Origin: Bradyrhizobium sp. CB1015
GTDB taxonomy: Bacteria > Pseudomonadota > Alphaproteobacteria > Rhizobiales > Xanthobacteraceae
Direction of reading: 5' to 3'
Length of the DNA: 64,000 bases
Assembly (NCBI RefSeq): GCF_025200925.1
Contig: NZ_CP104174.1
Location: forward strand, 7,812,001-7,876,000
Part shown: one piece after another, positions 54,051-62,785 of the stretch
Numbering within the stretch: position 1 is the stretch's first letter
Layout of the letters: each line of letters begins with the position of its first letter
The notes under the pieces: generated by a model
Told to the model about the DNA's origin: nothing
What the model saw: the letters and a program-made list of their open reading frames with translations, nothing else
The model's database searches: none
Translations under genes and position numbers: made by a program

Positions 54051-55271
54051 TCAGCGGCTCGCAGGGGCGACGGTGGCGGTTGCGGCCGATGCGCTGCTCT
54101 CGGCTGCCATCTCCGGCTCCTCGACCTCGATCACCTTCACGAACAGGTTCGGCACCCGCTTGGCGCGGTCGAGCAGCCAGGCCGCGCCAATCATGATGAC
54201 GATGCCGGCGATGGAGACGGCAAGCTGCTCCCAGACGCCCTTGTTGTACTGAGTCAGGATCCAGTGCGCCGAGAACGACAAGAACACGCCTAAACAGAAG
54301 ATCGGCAGCGAATGCTGGCCGCAGAGGATCACTGGGCGCAGCCAGCTACTGCGCAGCGCCCGCCATTTGCGCGTCAGGAAGTAGGTCACCCAGATCGCCA
54401 GCGCCAGGAAATGGGTGAAGCGCAGCATGTCGAGGTCGGTCTTGTCGATCGGGTAAATCGCCTTGATCATCCATCTCGGGATCAGGGCTTCCAGCGCGTG
54501 GACGTGCCAGGTCATCACGATCAGCAGCGCAAAGGCGAGCCAGGCCGCGGCCAGCGCCATCGCCGGCTTCGACCACACCCATCGGGCGATCTTGTCGATC
54601 TGGCCGATGCCGCACCAAGCCGCGAACACGAACATCAGCTGCCAGCAGAACGGATTGAAGTACCAGTGGCTGCCGGGCGGATAGGACGCCACGTTCCAGT
54701 CGAACCAGCGCGACAGAATGTAGAGCACCACCGAGCCGGCGAGCGTCAGGTTCGGCCGCCGCACCAGGCACCAGACGATGAAGGGCGAGGCGAACACCAG
54801 CGTGATGTAGAGCGGCAGCACGTCGAGATTGACCGGCTTGTATTTCAACAGGATCGCCTGCCCGATCAACTCGTCCGGATGCGCCAGGAAATTGAACACG
54901 TTGAACTCGTGCTCGTACATCGGATTGTCGAAGCGGCGCGCGGTGCGGGCGATCTGCGCGGTGAACAACAGGAACAGCATGATGTGGGCGACGTACATCT
55001 CCGCCGCGCGGCGCCACAGCCGCTTGAGCGCGGCGAGGAACCAGCCGCCGGCGACGATCGGCCCGTAGATCCAGCCGACGAGATAGCCGGAGATGAAGAC
55101 GAAGAACTCGGCGGCATCGCTGAAGCCGAAATTGCGCAGCGTCAGCCAGGCCACGACATCGTGCGGGATGTGGTCGAGGAAGATCATCCACAAGCCGATG
55201 CCGCGGAACAGATCGAGTCGCAAATCGCGCTCGACCGGCGCCAACAATGCCGACTGGTCCCGTGTGATCAT
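54051..55271 (-). CDS. OpgC-like membrane protein (osmoregulated glucan modification)
   Basis: 406 residues with about ten membrane helices. The N-terminal RDLRLDLFRGIGLWMIFLDHIPHDVVAWLTLRNFGFSDAAEFFVFISGY is the OpgC signature. Family members add succinyl groups to periplasmic glucans. The start at 55271 fits the family; the upstream in-frame stretch has no similarity. No opgGH genes are in view. Confidence 0.92.
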   Translation of the reverse strand: MITRDQSALLAPVERDLRLDLFRGIGLWMIFLDHIPHDVVAWLTLRNFGFSDAAEFFVFISGYLVGWIYGPIVAGGWFLAALKRLWRRAAEMYVAHIMLFLLFTAQIARTARRFDNPMYEHEFNVFNFLAHPDELIGQAILLKYKPVNLDVLPLYITLVFASPFIVWCLVRRPNLTLAGSVVLYILSRWFDWNVASYPPGSHWYFNPFCWQLMFVFAAWCGIGQIDKIARWVWSKPAMALAAAWLAFALLIVMTWHVHALEALIPRWMIKAIYPIDKTDLDMLRFTHFLALAIWVTYFLTRKWRALRSSWLRPVILCGQHSLPIFCLGVFLSFSAHWILTQYNKGVWEQLAVSIAGIVIMIGAAWLLDRAKRVPNLFVKVIEVEEPEMAAESSASAATATVAPASR

Positions 55272-55749
55272 GGCCCCGCCTCTTTCGCTGGGCGTCGCGC
55301 CAAAAAGCGGCGCCGAACAATCGGATGCTAAAAAACGTGAATCAACAGGTCGACTGCCGCAATGGCTAGCCCGGCAACGGTAGCCGACCATGGGACGCAC
55401 GCAAGGGACTTGTGGAGCAGCCAACCGCGCCTTCGCACTGCAATAGGCGAGCCGGACCTCAAATAATGCGAAAACAACCCCATGCACAGTAGCTAAGTCA
55501 TTGTTCTTGCAGAGGCCGCTATTTGGCCCGCTGGTCCCCTCGCAAGCACAATGCCGGCGCCGTCGGGCGCAGCCCGGAAGGCAACGAGGCCCGAGGCTCA
55601 CGCGCCTGCCGGACGAAAATGGTCCGCTCTCGATGCGTCAGGTCATCATGAGTTGCCTACAGGGCAGCTAAGATTGCGAGACTACTGATTACGGTGACAG
55701 TGCTGGACTGTCACCATAATCGATGGCGCCCAGCGCAAGCCTCAAGAAG
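55272..55749. other. 478-bp gap with a large imperfect hairpin
   Basis: No gene is credible. The notable element is the hairpin at 55687-55721 near the cyclase gene. Half of the gap nearest OpgC is AT-richer and is likely its promoter. Confidence 0.5.
55687..55721. repeat. Imperfect 14-bp inverted repeat, REP-like remnant
   Basis: GATTACGGTGACAG (55687-55700) and CTGTCACCATAATC (55708-55721) with one mismatch and a 7-base loop. No T-run follows on either strand. A partial look-alike, ATTGCGGTGACACTG, occurs near 61687. Confidence 0.55.
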
Positions 55750-56526
55750 CTAGCTTTCCAAAATCGCGACCGCTCGCGTCCATCCCGCCGAGGCTCGCTC
55801 GATCTTGACCGGGAAGCATGACACCTTGAAGCCGGTCGGCGGCAGCAATTCGAGATTGTGCAGCTTCTCGAGATGACAATAGCCGATATGGCGCCCGGCC
55901 TTGTGGCCTTCCCAGATCAGGCTGGCGTCTTTCGTCTCGGCATATTTCTTCGCGGTGTGAACGAACGGCGCGTCCCAGCTCCAGCCGTCGGTGCCGGTCA
56001 AGCGCACGCCGCGCTCGAGCAGGTACATGGTTGCTTCGTAGCCCATGCCGCAGCCCGAGGTGACGTAGTCCTGCCGGCCGTATTTGACGCCAGCGCTGGT
56101 GTTGACCACGACGATCTCGAGCGGCTTCAGCTCATGGCCGATGCGCTTGAGCTCGGCCTCGACGTCTTTGGCCGTTGCGACATAGCCGTCCGGCAGGTGC
56201 CGGAAGTCGAGCTTCACGCCGGGCTGGAAGCACCATTCCAGCGGCACCTCGTCGATGGTCCAGGACCGCTCGCCACGATTCATGGTCGGGTGAAAATGCC
56301 AGGGCGCGTCGAGATGCGTGCCGTTGTGGGTGGAGAGACTGACCTGCTCCACCGCCCAGCCCTGGCCATCAGGCAGATCCTCGGCCTTCAGTCCATCGAA
56401 GAACTGCAGCATGCGCGGCAGGCCCTGCTGGTGATTGATATACTGGATCGTCGGATGATTGCCGGGCGGATCGGCCGGCACGTCGTTCTGGAGGGGGACG
56501 GAAATGTCGACCAGCTTGCTCGTCAT
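55750..56526 (-). CDS. Cyclase/kynurenine formamidase-type metal hydrolase
   Basis: 258 residues with the cyclase-family metal motif STHNGTHLDAPWHF, the PF04199 signature, and a second His-containing region near HEL. The family includes kynurenine formamidase and isatin hydrolase. It lies 60 bp after the FAH gene and is probably cotranscribed. The pair could open and cleave an aromatic ring product; the substrate is not known. Confidence 0.9.
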   Translation of the reverse strand: MTSKLVDISVPLQNDVPADPPGNHPTIQYINHQQGLPRMLQFFDGLKAEDLPDGQGWAVEQVSLSTHNGTHLDAPWHFHPTMNRGERSWTIDEVPLEWCFQPGVKLDFRHLPDGYVATAKDVEAELKRIGHELKPLEIVVVNTSAGVKYGRQDYVTSGCGMGYEATMYLLERGVRLTGTDGWSWDAPFVHTAKKYAETKDASLIWEGHKAGRHIGYCHLEKLHNLELLPPTGFKVSCFPVKIERASAGWTRAVAILES

Positions 56527-56586
56527 GGCGCTTCCTCGTTGATTGTTCTCGTTGGCGGCCGTCAGGCGTCGCTTCAGACGCCCCTT

Positions 56587-57576
56587 TCAGGTTTCTTGCC
56601 GCTCGACGCGGTTCTTCAAAATACCGATCTTCTCGACCTCGAGCTCGATCGTATCGCCATGCTCGAGAAACCAGCCGAGCTCAAGGCCGCAGCCATTGCC
56701 GACCGTGCCGGAGCCGATGAATTCACCGGGCATCAGCGTCTCGTCCTGGGCGACGTGGGCGATGATTTCCTCGAAGGAAAACAGCATGCCCTCGCTCACG
56801 CCTTTCGAGCGGGTCTCGCCGTTGACGCGCGCTTCCATCTTCAGCTTGTATGGATCACCGATCTCGTCTGGCGTCACGATCCAGGGCCCCATCACGTTGC
56901 CGCCGTCGAAGCTCTTGCCCTTGGCAGGGCCGAGCCGCCCCTCCATCTCGATGCGCTGGGCGTCGCGCGCGGAGAAATCGTTGAAGATGGTGTAGCCGAA
57001 GATGTGATCCTTCGCCTTCGCAGGCGTGATGTTGGCGCCCTTGTTCTTGGTGATGATCCCGAATTCGAGCTCGTAGTCCATCACCTTGCTGTAGCGCGGC
57101 CATTTCACAATGGTGTTGGTGCCGCGGACGCTGAAGCGGTTGGTGATGTAGAAGATCGGCTGCTTGCGATAGACCTCGGGCAATTTGCCGAGCGGCTCGG
57201 CGTCGATGCGCGCCAATTCCGCCATGTCGCCCTTGGCGCGCGCGGCGAGCTTTTGCTGCCCGCGCGGCGCCTGCAGGATGTGCAGGGGGAACGACATGCC
57301 GTCGCGCATTTGCCTGGGCTCCGGCACCGGTGCGAGGATGTCGACGGCGCCGACCGCCGCCGACAGCGTCGCGTCATGGCCGTGCTTATCCAGCAGAGCC
57401 CGGGCCCGATCGAGCGCGCGGGGCCCGGCGTCGATCAGTGCCAGCATCGAGCCGAAGGCCGGATCGGCCCCGCCGTCCCGTGCGGCCGCGGCGGCGAGGT
57501 CGAACACCTGGCTGTCATTGGTGTGGACGGCTCCGATCTTCTCCTGACCGGCCGATCGGAATGTTGCGAGCTTCAC
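56587..57576 (-). CDS. Fumarylacetoacetate hydrolase family protein
   Basis: 329 residues. The C-terminal FAH domain carries the metal-binding set: DYELEFGII (Glu-x-Glu) and FNDFSARDAQ with the downstream Asp, plus GTVGNGCG near the end. Members cleave C-C bonds in 2,4-diketo acids or hydrate dienoates. It is divergent from the ABC importer, so imported compound and ring-cleavage enzymes may form one pathway. Confidence 0.92.
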   Translation of the reverse strand: MKLATFRSAGQEKIGAVHTNDSQVFDLAAAAARDGGADPAFGSMLALIDAGPRALDRARALLDKHGHDATLSAAVGAVDILAPVPEPRQMRDGMSFPLHILQAPRGQQKLAARAKGDMAELARIDAEPLGKLPEVYRKQPIFYITNRFSVRGTNTIVKWPRYSKVMDYELEFGIITKNKGANITPAKAKDHIFGYTIFNDFSARDAQRIEMEGRLGPAKGKSFDGGNVMGPWIVTPDEIGDPYKLKMEARVNGETRSKGVSEGMLFSFEEIIAHVAQDETLMPGEFIGSGTVGNGCGLELGWFLEHGDTIELEVEKIGILKNRVERQET

Positions 57577-57603
57577 CCTGGACTCCCCTTGCTATCGTGT
57601 GAA

Positions 57604-57634
57604 ATATATGATCAGATAAAATATCGATAAACAA
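57604..57634. promoter_or_regulatory. AT-rich divergent promoter, candidate GntR operator
   Basis: The 88-bp gap between the FAH gene and the importer gene is AT-rich. It contains TGATCA and a GATA-AAA-TATC dyad. The GntR gene at 58628 is the likely regulator by position. Confidence 0.4.
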
Positions 57635-57664
57635 GACAGAAAAATACAAATCGGGGAGAGCGCG

Positions 57665-58615
57665 GTGCGACGAACACAGGTCAAGGCGGTATTGGCAGGT
57701 CTTACGGTGGGCCTTGGGGTGTCCGTTGCGTCCGCGGCGCCCGTGCTGGCGCAGGCCAAGATCCAGATCGGCTGCACAGCGACCTCGGACTGCGCTTCGG
57801 CCATGGTGGCAGTGGACGAAGGCATCTTCAAAAAGCACGGGCTGGAGGTCGAGATGACGCCGATCGCGATCAACTCCAACATCCCGGCGGCGATCCTGTC
57901 GAATTCGATTCAGGTCGGCGGCCCCACCTCCACCGTCTTCCTGCAGGCCGTCGACGGCGGCCTCGACCTCGTCGCGATCGCCGGCGCCTCGGTCATGAAC
58001 CCGACCTCCAACACCGCGATCGCGGCCTTCGTCCGCAACGGCATCACCATCAAGGATCCCAAGGACTTCATCGGCAAGAAGGTCGGCGCGCCCGGCCTGA
58101 ACGCCTTCCTGCACGTGCTCTTCGTGAAATGGCTGGTCGAGAAAGGCGTCGATCCCCGAAGCGTCAATTTCGTCGAAGTCACCTTCCCGACCATGGCCGA
58201 CATCATCAAATCAGGCGGCGTCGATGCCGTGCTCACGGCCGAGCCGTTCGTCGCGCGCATGAGCAATGCGGGGCTCGGCTCGGTCGGCGCGCGGTACGGC
58301 GCCGAGCTCGGCCGTACCGATCCGATCATCTTCTATGCCGCATCGCGCGACTGGGCGGAGAAGAATGTGGCGACTGTGAAGAAATTCCGCGAAGCCATCG
58401 CGGAGGCCGCCGTCATCGTCAACAGCGACCCCGAGAAGGCCTCGGCCTCGATCGCCAAGTTCACCAAGCAGCCGCTCGATCTCGTCAAGGCGACGCCGCC
58501 GAACCAGTCCGAGCCGAACCTCAAGCCGCAAAACCTCAGCTGGTGGATCGAGGTGATGTCGTCGCAGAAGATGCTGCAATCAAAGCTCGACACCGCGAAA
58601 CTGGTGCTGAACTAG
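57665..58615 (+). CDS. NitT/TauT-type ABC substrate-binding protein
   Basis: 316 residues. A signal peptide (VLAGLTVGLGVSVASAAPVLAQA) precedes an NMT1/SsuA-like fold (AMVAVDEGIFKKHGLEVEM, SIQVGGPTSTVFLQA, GVDAVLTAEPFVARM). The GTG start at 57665 has GGGAGAG upstream. It feeds the ATPase and permeases encoded downstream. Ligand unknown; possibly an aromatic or heterocyclic acid, judged from the divergent hydrolases. Confidence 0.9.
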   Translation: MRRTQVKAVLAGLTVGLGVSVASAAPVLAQAKIQIGCTATSDCASAMVAVDEGIFKKHGLEVEMTPIAINSNIPAAILSNSIQVGGPTSTVFLQAVDGGLDLVAIAGASVMNPTSNTAIAAFVRNGITIKDPKDFIGKKVGAPGLNAFLHVLFVKWLVEKGVDPRSVNFVEVTFPTMADIIKSGGVDAVLTAEPFVARMSNAGLGSVGARYGAELGRTDPIIFYAASRDWAEKNVATVKKFREAIAEAAVIVNSDPEKASASIAKFTKQPLDLVKATPPNQSEPNLKPQNLSWWIEVMSSQKMLQSKLDTAKLVLN

Positions 58616-58627
58616 GGGATATCGACG

Positions 58628-59332
58628 ATGCCTGCTCCCGAGCGCACTCTCGAACGCCTGCCGACGGAAGCCGGCACCTTGAGCGAGCGTGCCGCAAACC
58701 TCATCGAGCAGGACATTCTGGCCGGAGATCTCGCACCGGGATCGCGGCTCGGCATCATCGACCTCGTGCAGCGCTACGAGATCGGCGCCACCCCCTTGCG
58801 CGAAGGCCTGTCGCGGCTGATGTCGCGCGGCCTGATCGTCGGCATCGGCCAGCGCGGCTTTCGCGTCGCCGAGGTCAGTCGCGAGGATCTCGCCGACATC
58901 ACCTGCATGCGGACGGCGGTCGAGATCGAGGCGGTCAGGCTCGCGATCCTGCACGGCGATGCCGCCTGGGAGGCCGGCATCATCAGCGCGCTGCATCAGA
59001 TGCGCCGACACATCGAACGCACCGGCAATGAATTCCGGGAGGGCGCGGCGGAGTTCGACCGGCTGCACAAGGGCTTCCACACCGCGCTGCTCGCCGCCTG
59101 CGGCTCGCGGCGCATGCTGGCCGCCCATTCCGACCTCTACGACCAGGCCTACCGCTACCGCCGCGTGATGATGGGCGCCATCGATAGCGGCGAAGGATTC
59201 ATCCGCAGTCACCAGATGCTCGCCGACCTCGTGCTCGCCCGCGACCTGCCGGCCGCGCAGACGGCGCTAGCGGCGCATCTGCATTCGACCATCAAGTTCG
59301 TCTATCCGCCTGAAAGCGGGGAGCAATCATGA
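58628..59332 (+). CDS. GntR family regulator (FCD type)
   Basis: 234 residues. Winged helix N-terminus (ERAANLIEQDILAGDLAPGSRL, TPLREGLSRLMSRGLI) and an all-alpha FCD ligand domain with Asp/His metal-site features (HKGFHTALLAACGSRRM). It lies inside the importer operon, 12 bp after the binding-protein gene and overlapping the ATPase gene start by 4 bp, so it is made with the system it probably controls. Confidence 0.92.
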   Translation: MPAPERTLERLPTEAGTLSERAANLIEQDILAGDLAPGSRLGIIDLVQRYEIGATPLREGLSRLMSRGLIVGIGQRGFRVAEVSREDLADITCMRTAVEIEAVRLAILHGDAAWEAGIISALHQMRRHIERTGNEFREGAAEFDRLHKGFHTALLAACGSRRMLAAHSDLYDQAYRYRRVMMGAIDSGEGFIRSHQMLADLVLARDLPAAQTALAAHLHSTIKFVYPPESGEQS

Positions 59333-60135
59333 GCGTCGTTGCCAAGCTCGATGAGGCGCGCGTCGCGCGGCGGCAAGAAACGCTGATCGCGTTCAACGCC
59401 GCGACGCTGCGGCTCGGCGGCAAGACCATCATCGAGAATCTCGATCTTCAGGTGCGGCCGGGCGAATTCCTCTGTATCGTCGGCGCCTCCGGCTGCGGCA
59501 AGACCACGGCGCTGCGGCTCGCCGCGGGCCTTTATCGCCCGACGAGCGGCGCGGTAACGTTTGAGGGCGAGCCGATCACCGCGCCGCGGCGTGAGGTCGC
59601 GATCGTGTTCCAGGATTACGGCAAGGCGCTGTTGCCGTGGCGGACCGCGGCCGGAAACATCTCGCTGGCGCTGGAAGCCTCGCGTGTGCCGGCGCGCGAA
59701 CGCGGCGCGCGCATCGAGGCGCTGCTGCGCAAGGTCGGATTGCCCGGCCATGCTGACAAATATCCGACGGAAATGTCGGGGGGCATGCAGCAACGCCTGC
59801 AGATCGCGCGCTGCCTTGCGCAGGAGCCGACCACGCTTTTGATGGACGAGCCGTTCGGCGCGCTGGATGCGATGACGCGGCAGGGCTTGCAGGACGAGGT
59901 CCTGTCGCTGACGCAGGCGAGCCAGACCACCGTGATCTTCGTGACCCACGATCTCGACGAGGCGATCTATCTCGGCGACCGCGTCATCGGCCTCTTGCCG
60001 CATCCGGGCCGGATCGGGATCGAGCTCGACGTCGACTTGCCGCGTCCGCGCGACCAGCTCGCCACCCGCGAGCATTCGGAATTCCTGCGGCTGCGCCGGC
60101 AATTGTTCGACTTCATCAAGGCGACCGAACATTGA
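59329..60135 (+). CDS. NitT/TauT-type ABC importer ATPase
   Basis: 268 residues. Walker A GASGCGKTTA, signature MSGGMQQRL, Walker B LLMDEPFGALD and switch His in FVTHDLDEA. The ATG overlaps the GntR stop (ATGA) and its stop overlaps the first permease start. Energises import with the two permeases that follow. Confidence 0.94.
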   Translation: MSVVAKLDEARVARRQETLIAFNAATLRLGGKTIIENLDLQVRPGEFLCIVGASGCGKTTALRLAAGLYRPTSGAVTFEGEPITAPRREVAIVFQDYGKALLPWRTAAGNISLALEASRVPARERGARIEALLRKVGLPGHADKYPTEMSGGMQQRLQIARCLAQEPTTLLMDEPFGALDAMTRQGLQDEVLSLTQASQTTVIFVTHDLDEAIYLGDRVIGLLPHPGRIGIELDVDLPRPRDQLATREHSEFLRLRRQLFDFIKATEH

Positions 60136-60896
60136 GGCTCGATCGCACGAGGCCCTTGCTGCTGCCGCTGGCGCTGATGCTGGCCTGCGAGCTGTGGGCG
60201 CGCCTCATCCATCTGCAAAGCGACAGCCTGGCCCCGCCGAGCGCAATCCTCGCGGCGCTGGCCACGGCGCTCGCCGATCTCTCGATCCCGATCGCGACCC
60301 GCGACACGCTGTTCGCCGCCTTTGCGGGTCTCGCCATCGGCAGCGCCATCGGGCTTTCGCTCGGCATCGCCTTCGGCATTTCGCGTCCCCTCGACCGGCT
60401 GATGGAGGTGACGGTCGAGGCGATCCGCCCGATTCCCTCGATCGCGCTGCTGCCGATTGCGTTGATCGCGCTCGGCTTCGGCTACCGCATGGAGATCGTG
60501 ATCGTGGCGTTCGCGTGCGTCTGGCCGATGCTGATCATGACGCGCAGCGCGGTGCGCAGCATCGAGCCGCGATTGATGGAAGTGTCGCGGGCCTTGCGGC
60601 TGAGCGCGCCGCAACGGATCGCGAAGATCGTGATCCCGGCCGCACTGCCGCGGATCTTTGTCGCCTTCCGCCTGTCGGCCGGGATCGCCCTGATCGTCGC
60701 GGTCACCGTCGAGATCGCCATCAACCCGATTGGTTTGGGTGCCGGCATCATGCTGGCGCAGCAGGCACTGCGGGCCGACCTGATGCTCGCCTATCTCGTC
60801 TGGATCGGCGCGATCGGCTACGCCCTGAACATCCTGTTGATCGTCGCCCAGCGCCGCCTGTTCGGCCGCGCCGCGCTCGCCGGAGACAATCCATGA
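60132..60896 (+). CDS. ABC importer permease (first)
   Basis: 254 residues with about six helices and an EAA-type loop (LMEVSRALRLSAPQRIAKIVIPAALPRIF). The start is TTG at 60132-60134, overlapping the ATPase stop; no ATG is near enough. It forms the channel with the next gene product. Confidence 0.92.
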   Translation: MRLDRTRPLLLPLALMLACELWARLIHLQSDSLAPPSAILAALATALADLSIPIATRDTLFAAFAGLAIGSAIGLSLGIAFGISRPLDRLMEVTVEAIRPIPSIALLPIALIALGFGYRMEIVIVAFACVWPMLIMTRSAVRSIEPRLMEVSRALRLSAPQRIAKIVIPAALPRIFVAFRLSAGIALIVAVTVEIAINPIGLGAGIMLAQQALRADLMLAYLVWIGAIGYALNILLIVAQRRLFGRAALAGDNP

Positions 60897-61660
60897 ACCG
60901 CGCGACGATCTTCTGGCGTGTCGCCAGCGTCCTCGTCGCAGCCGGCTTCATCGCGGCGTGGCAGCTCATCGCCAATCTGAAGCTGGTGTCGCCGGTGTTC
61001 CTGCCCGGTCCGGACCGCGCATGGGCCGCTTTGGTGCGCGGCTTTTCCAGCGGCGATCTCGCGGGCAAGCTGATCGGCACGCTCGAGCACATGGCCTATG
61101 GCTGGTTCGCCGCCTCGATCGCCGGCATTGCGCTTGGCGCGCTGATCGGTTCGTCCAAGATGATGCGCGCCTATGTCGCGCCGTCGCTGGAATTTCTGCG
61201 ACCCCTGCCGGTCTCGGCGATCATCCCGGTCGCGATCGCGATGCTCGGGCTGACGCAAGGCATGGCGCTGTTCGTGATCGCCTTCGGCGCGATCTGGCCG
61301 ATCATGCTCGCAACCATTCACGGCTTTGCCGCAGTCGAGCCGCGACTGTATGAGGTCGCCCGGTCGCTGCAGATGTCGCGCACCGCAATCATCGCCAAGA
61401 TCGCCCTGCCCTCGGCATTACCGGATATCCTCGCGGGCATGCGGCTCAGCCTGACGGTCGCGCTGATCCTCTCGGTGGTCTGCGAGATCCTGGCCGGCCT
61501 CGACGGCCTTGGTCACTGGGTCCTGCTCTCGGCACGCGCGTTCCGATCCGCCGACCTCTTCGCCGGCGTCATCCTGCTCGGTGCGACCGGATATTTGACG
61601 TCGATTGCGATGTCGCTGGTCGAGCAGCGGCTACTCGCCTGGCAGACCGCGGCGAGGTAG
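60893..61660 (+). CDS. ABC importer permease (second)
   Basis: 255 residues, same SsuC/TauC-like family as the preceding gene, with EAA loop LYEVARSLQMSRTAIIAKIALPSALPDIL. It overlaps the previous gene by 4 bp (ATGA). Two non-identical permeases suggest a heterodimeric channel. Last gene of the operon. Confidence 0.92.
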   Translation: MNRATIFWRVASVLVAAGFIAAWQLIANLKLVSPVFLPGPDRAWAALVRGFSSGDLAGKLIGTLEHMAYGWFAASIAGIALGALIGSSKMMRAYVAPSLEFLRPLPVSAIIPVAIAMLGLTQGMALFVIAFGAIWPIMLATIHGFAAVEPRLYEVARSLQMSRTAIIAKIALPSALPDILAGMRLSLTVALILSVVCEILAGLDGLGHWVLLSARAFRSADLFAGVILLGATGYLTSIAMSLVEQRLLAWQTAAR

Positions 61661-61775
61661 CGCGGCGATCCCATGGCCAAAGCGGATTGCGGTGACACTG
61701 CACTGAACTTGCCGGTAGGCTTTCGGGATCGCTTCATGAGCTTGACCGCAAAGCCCAGCTCATGATTTTTGTGCT

Positions 61776-62780
61776 TTATTCGACCTCGTCCCAAGGTTTC
61801 AGGATGATTTTGCCCGCGCTGGCTCGCTCGGCGAGAATGCGATGCGCGTCTGCCGCCTTGCTCAGGGGCAGAGTGTGCCCGATCTGAACGTCGATTTCGC
61901 CGGACCTGATGAAGCCGATCAGCTTCTGCAAAGCGGCGACCGCTCGTTGCGGCCGTGACTGAAACCAGCCACCAACATAGTAGGTGATCAACGATTGATT
62001 CAGGCCGAGCATGGCATAGGGATTGACCGGTTTACGTTCGCGGGACGCCGCGCCGAATACCACGATACGGCCGAACGCTCCCATTGCCTGAAGACTCTGG
62101 TTCAGAACATCACCGCCGGTTGCCTCGAGGACCACGTCAATGCCCTTGCCGCCGGTGAGCTCGCGCGCCTCCTTGACCCAATCGGGTTTGGTGTAGTCGA
62201 TGGCGGCGTCGGCACCGAGTTTCAATGCGAGGTCGCGCTTGGCCGGTGTGCTGGCCGCAGCGATGACCTTGCCGGCGCCAAGCAGCTTGGCAAGCTGCAC
62301 CGCGTAAGTGCCGACACCGCCGCCGGCCGCCTGCACCAGAACAGTTTCGCCCGGCCGCAACTGAGCGCAATCGACAAGCGTTTGAAATGCGGTCATGCCG
62401 GCCACCACCAGCGAACAGGCCTGGTCTGGTGTCAGGCCGTCCGGGAGAGGAATGACCTTCCCGACCTTGGCCACCGCATACTGGGCGTAGCCCCCGGCCC
62501 CGCCATTTTCGAGCGAGGCAAATACCTTCGCTCCGACCGGGATCGTCGTCACTCCGTCACCGAGAGCTTCGACCACGCCCGCGACCTCGCTGCCGGGAAT
62601 GAACGGAAGCGGCGAAGGAAACGGATACGGATCGTTGTTGCGCCTGACGACATCGGCAAAATTGACGCTCGCAGATTCCACCTTGATCAGGACTTCACCG
62701 GCCGCGGGAGCGGGCTTCGGAGCGTCCTCGTAAACGAGAACGTCCGGGCCGCCATACTCATGCAGTCGCGCGACTTTCAT
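61776..62780 (-). CDS. MDR-family quinone oxidoreductase/alkene reductase
   Basis: 334 residues of the medium-chain dehydrogenase family without the structural zinc lobe. N-terminal MKVARLHEYGGPDVLVYEDAP, NADPH-binding VQAAGGGVGTYAVQLAKLLGA and a C-terminal HRILAERASAGKIIL. ATG at 62780 with GGAG 8 bases upstream; a GTG three codons earlier overlaps the OYE stop. It reduces quinones or enones with NADPH and probably shares an operon with the OYE gene. Confidence 0.92.
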   Translation of the reverse strand: MKVARLHEYGGPDVLVYEDAPKPAPAAGEVLIKVESASVNFADVVRRNNDPYPFPSPLPFIPGSEVAGVVEALGDGVTTIPVGAKVFASLENGGAGGYAQYAVAKVGKVIPLPDGLTPDQACSLVVAGMTAFQTLVDCAQLRPGETVLVQAAGGGVGTYAVQLAKLLGAGKVIAAASTPAKRDLALKLGADAAIDYTKPDWVKEARELTGGKGIDVVLEATGGDVLNQSLQAMGAFGRIVVFGAASRERKPVNPYAMLGLNQSLITYYVGGWFQSRPQRAVAALQKLIGFIRSGEIDVQIGHTLPLSKAADAHRILAERASAGKIILKPWDEVE

Positions 62781-62785
62781 TGGGC

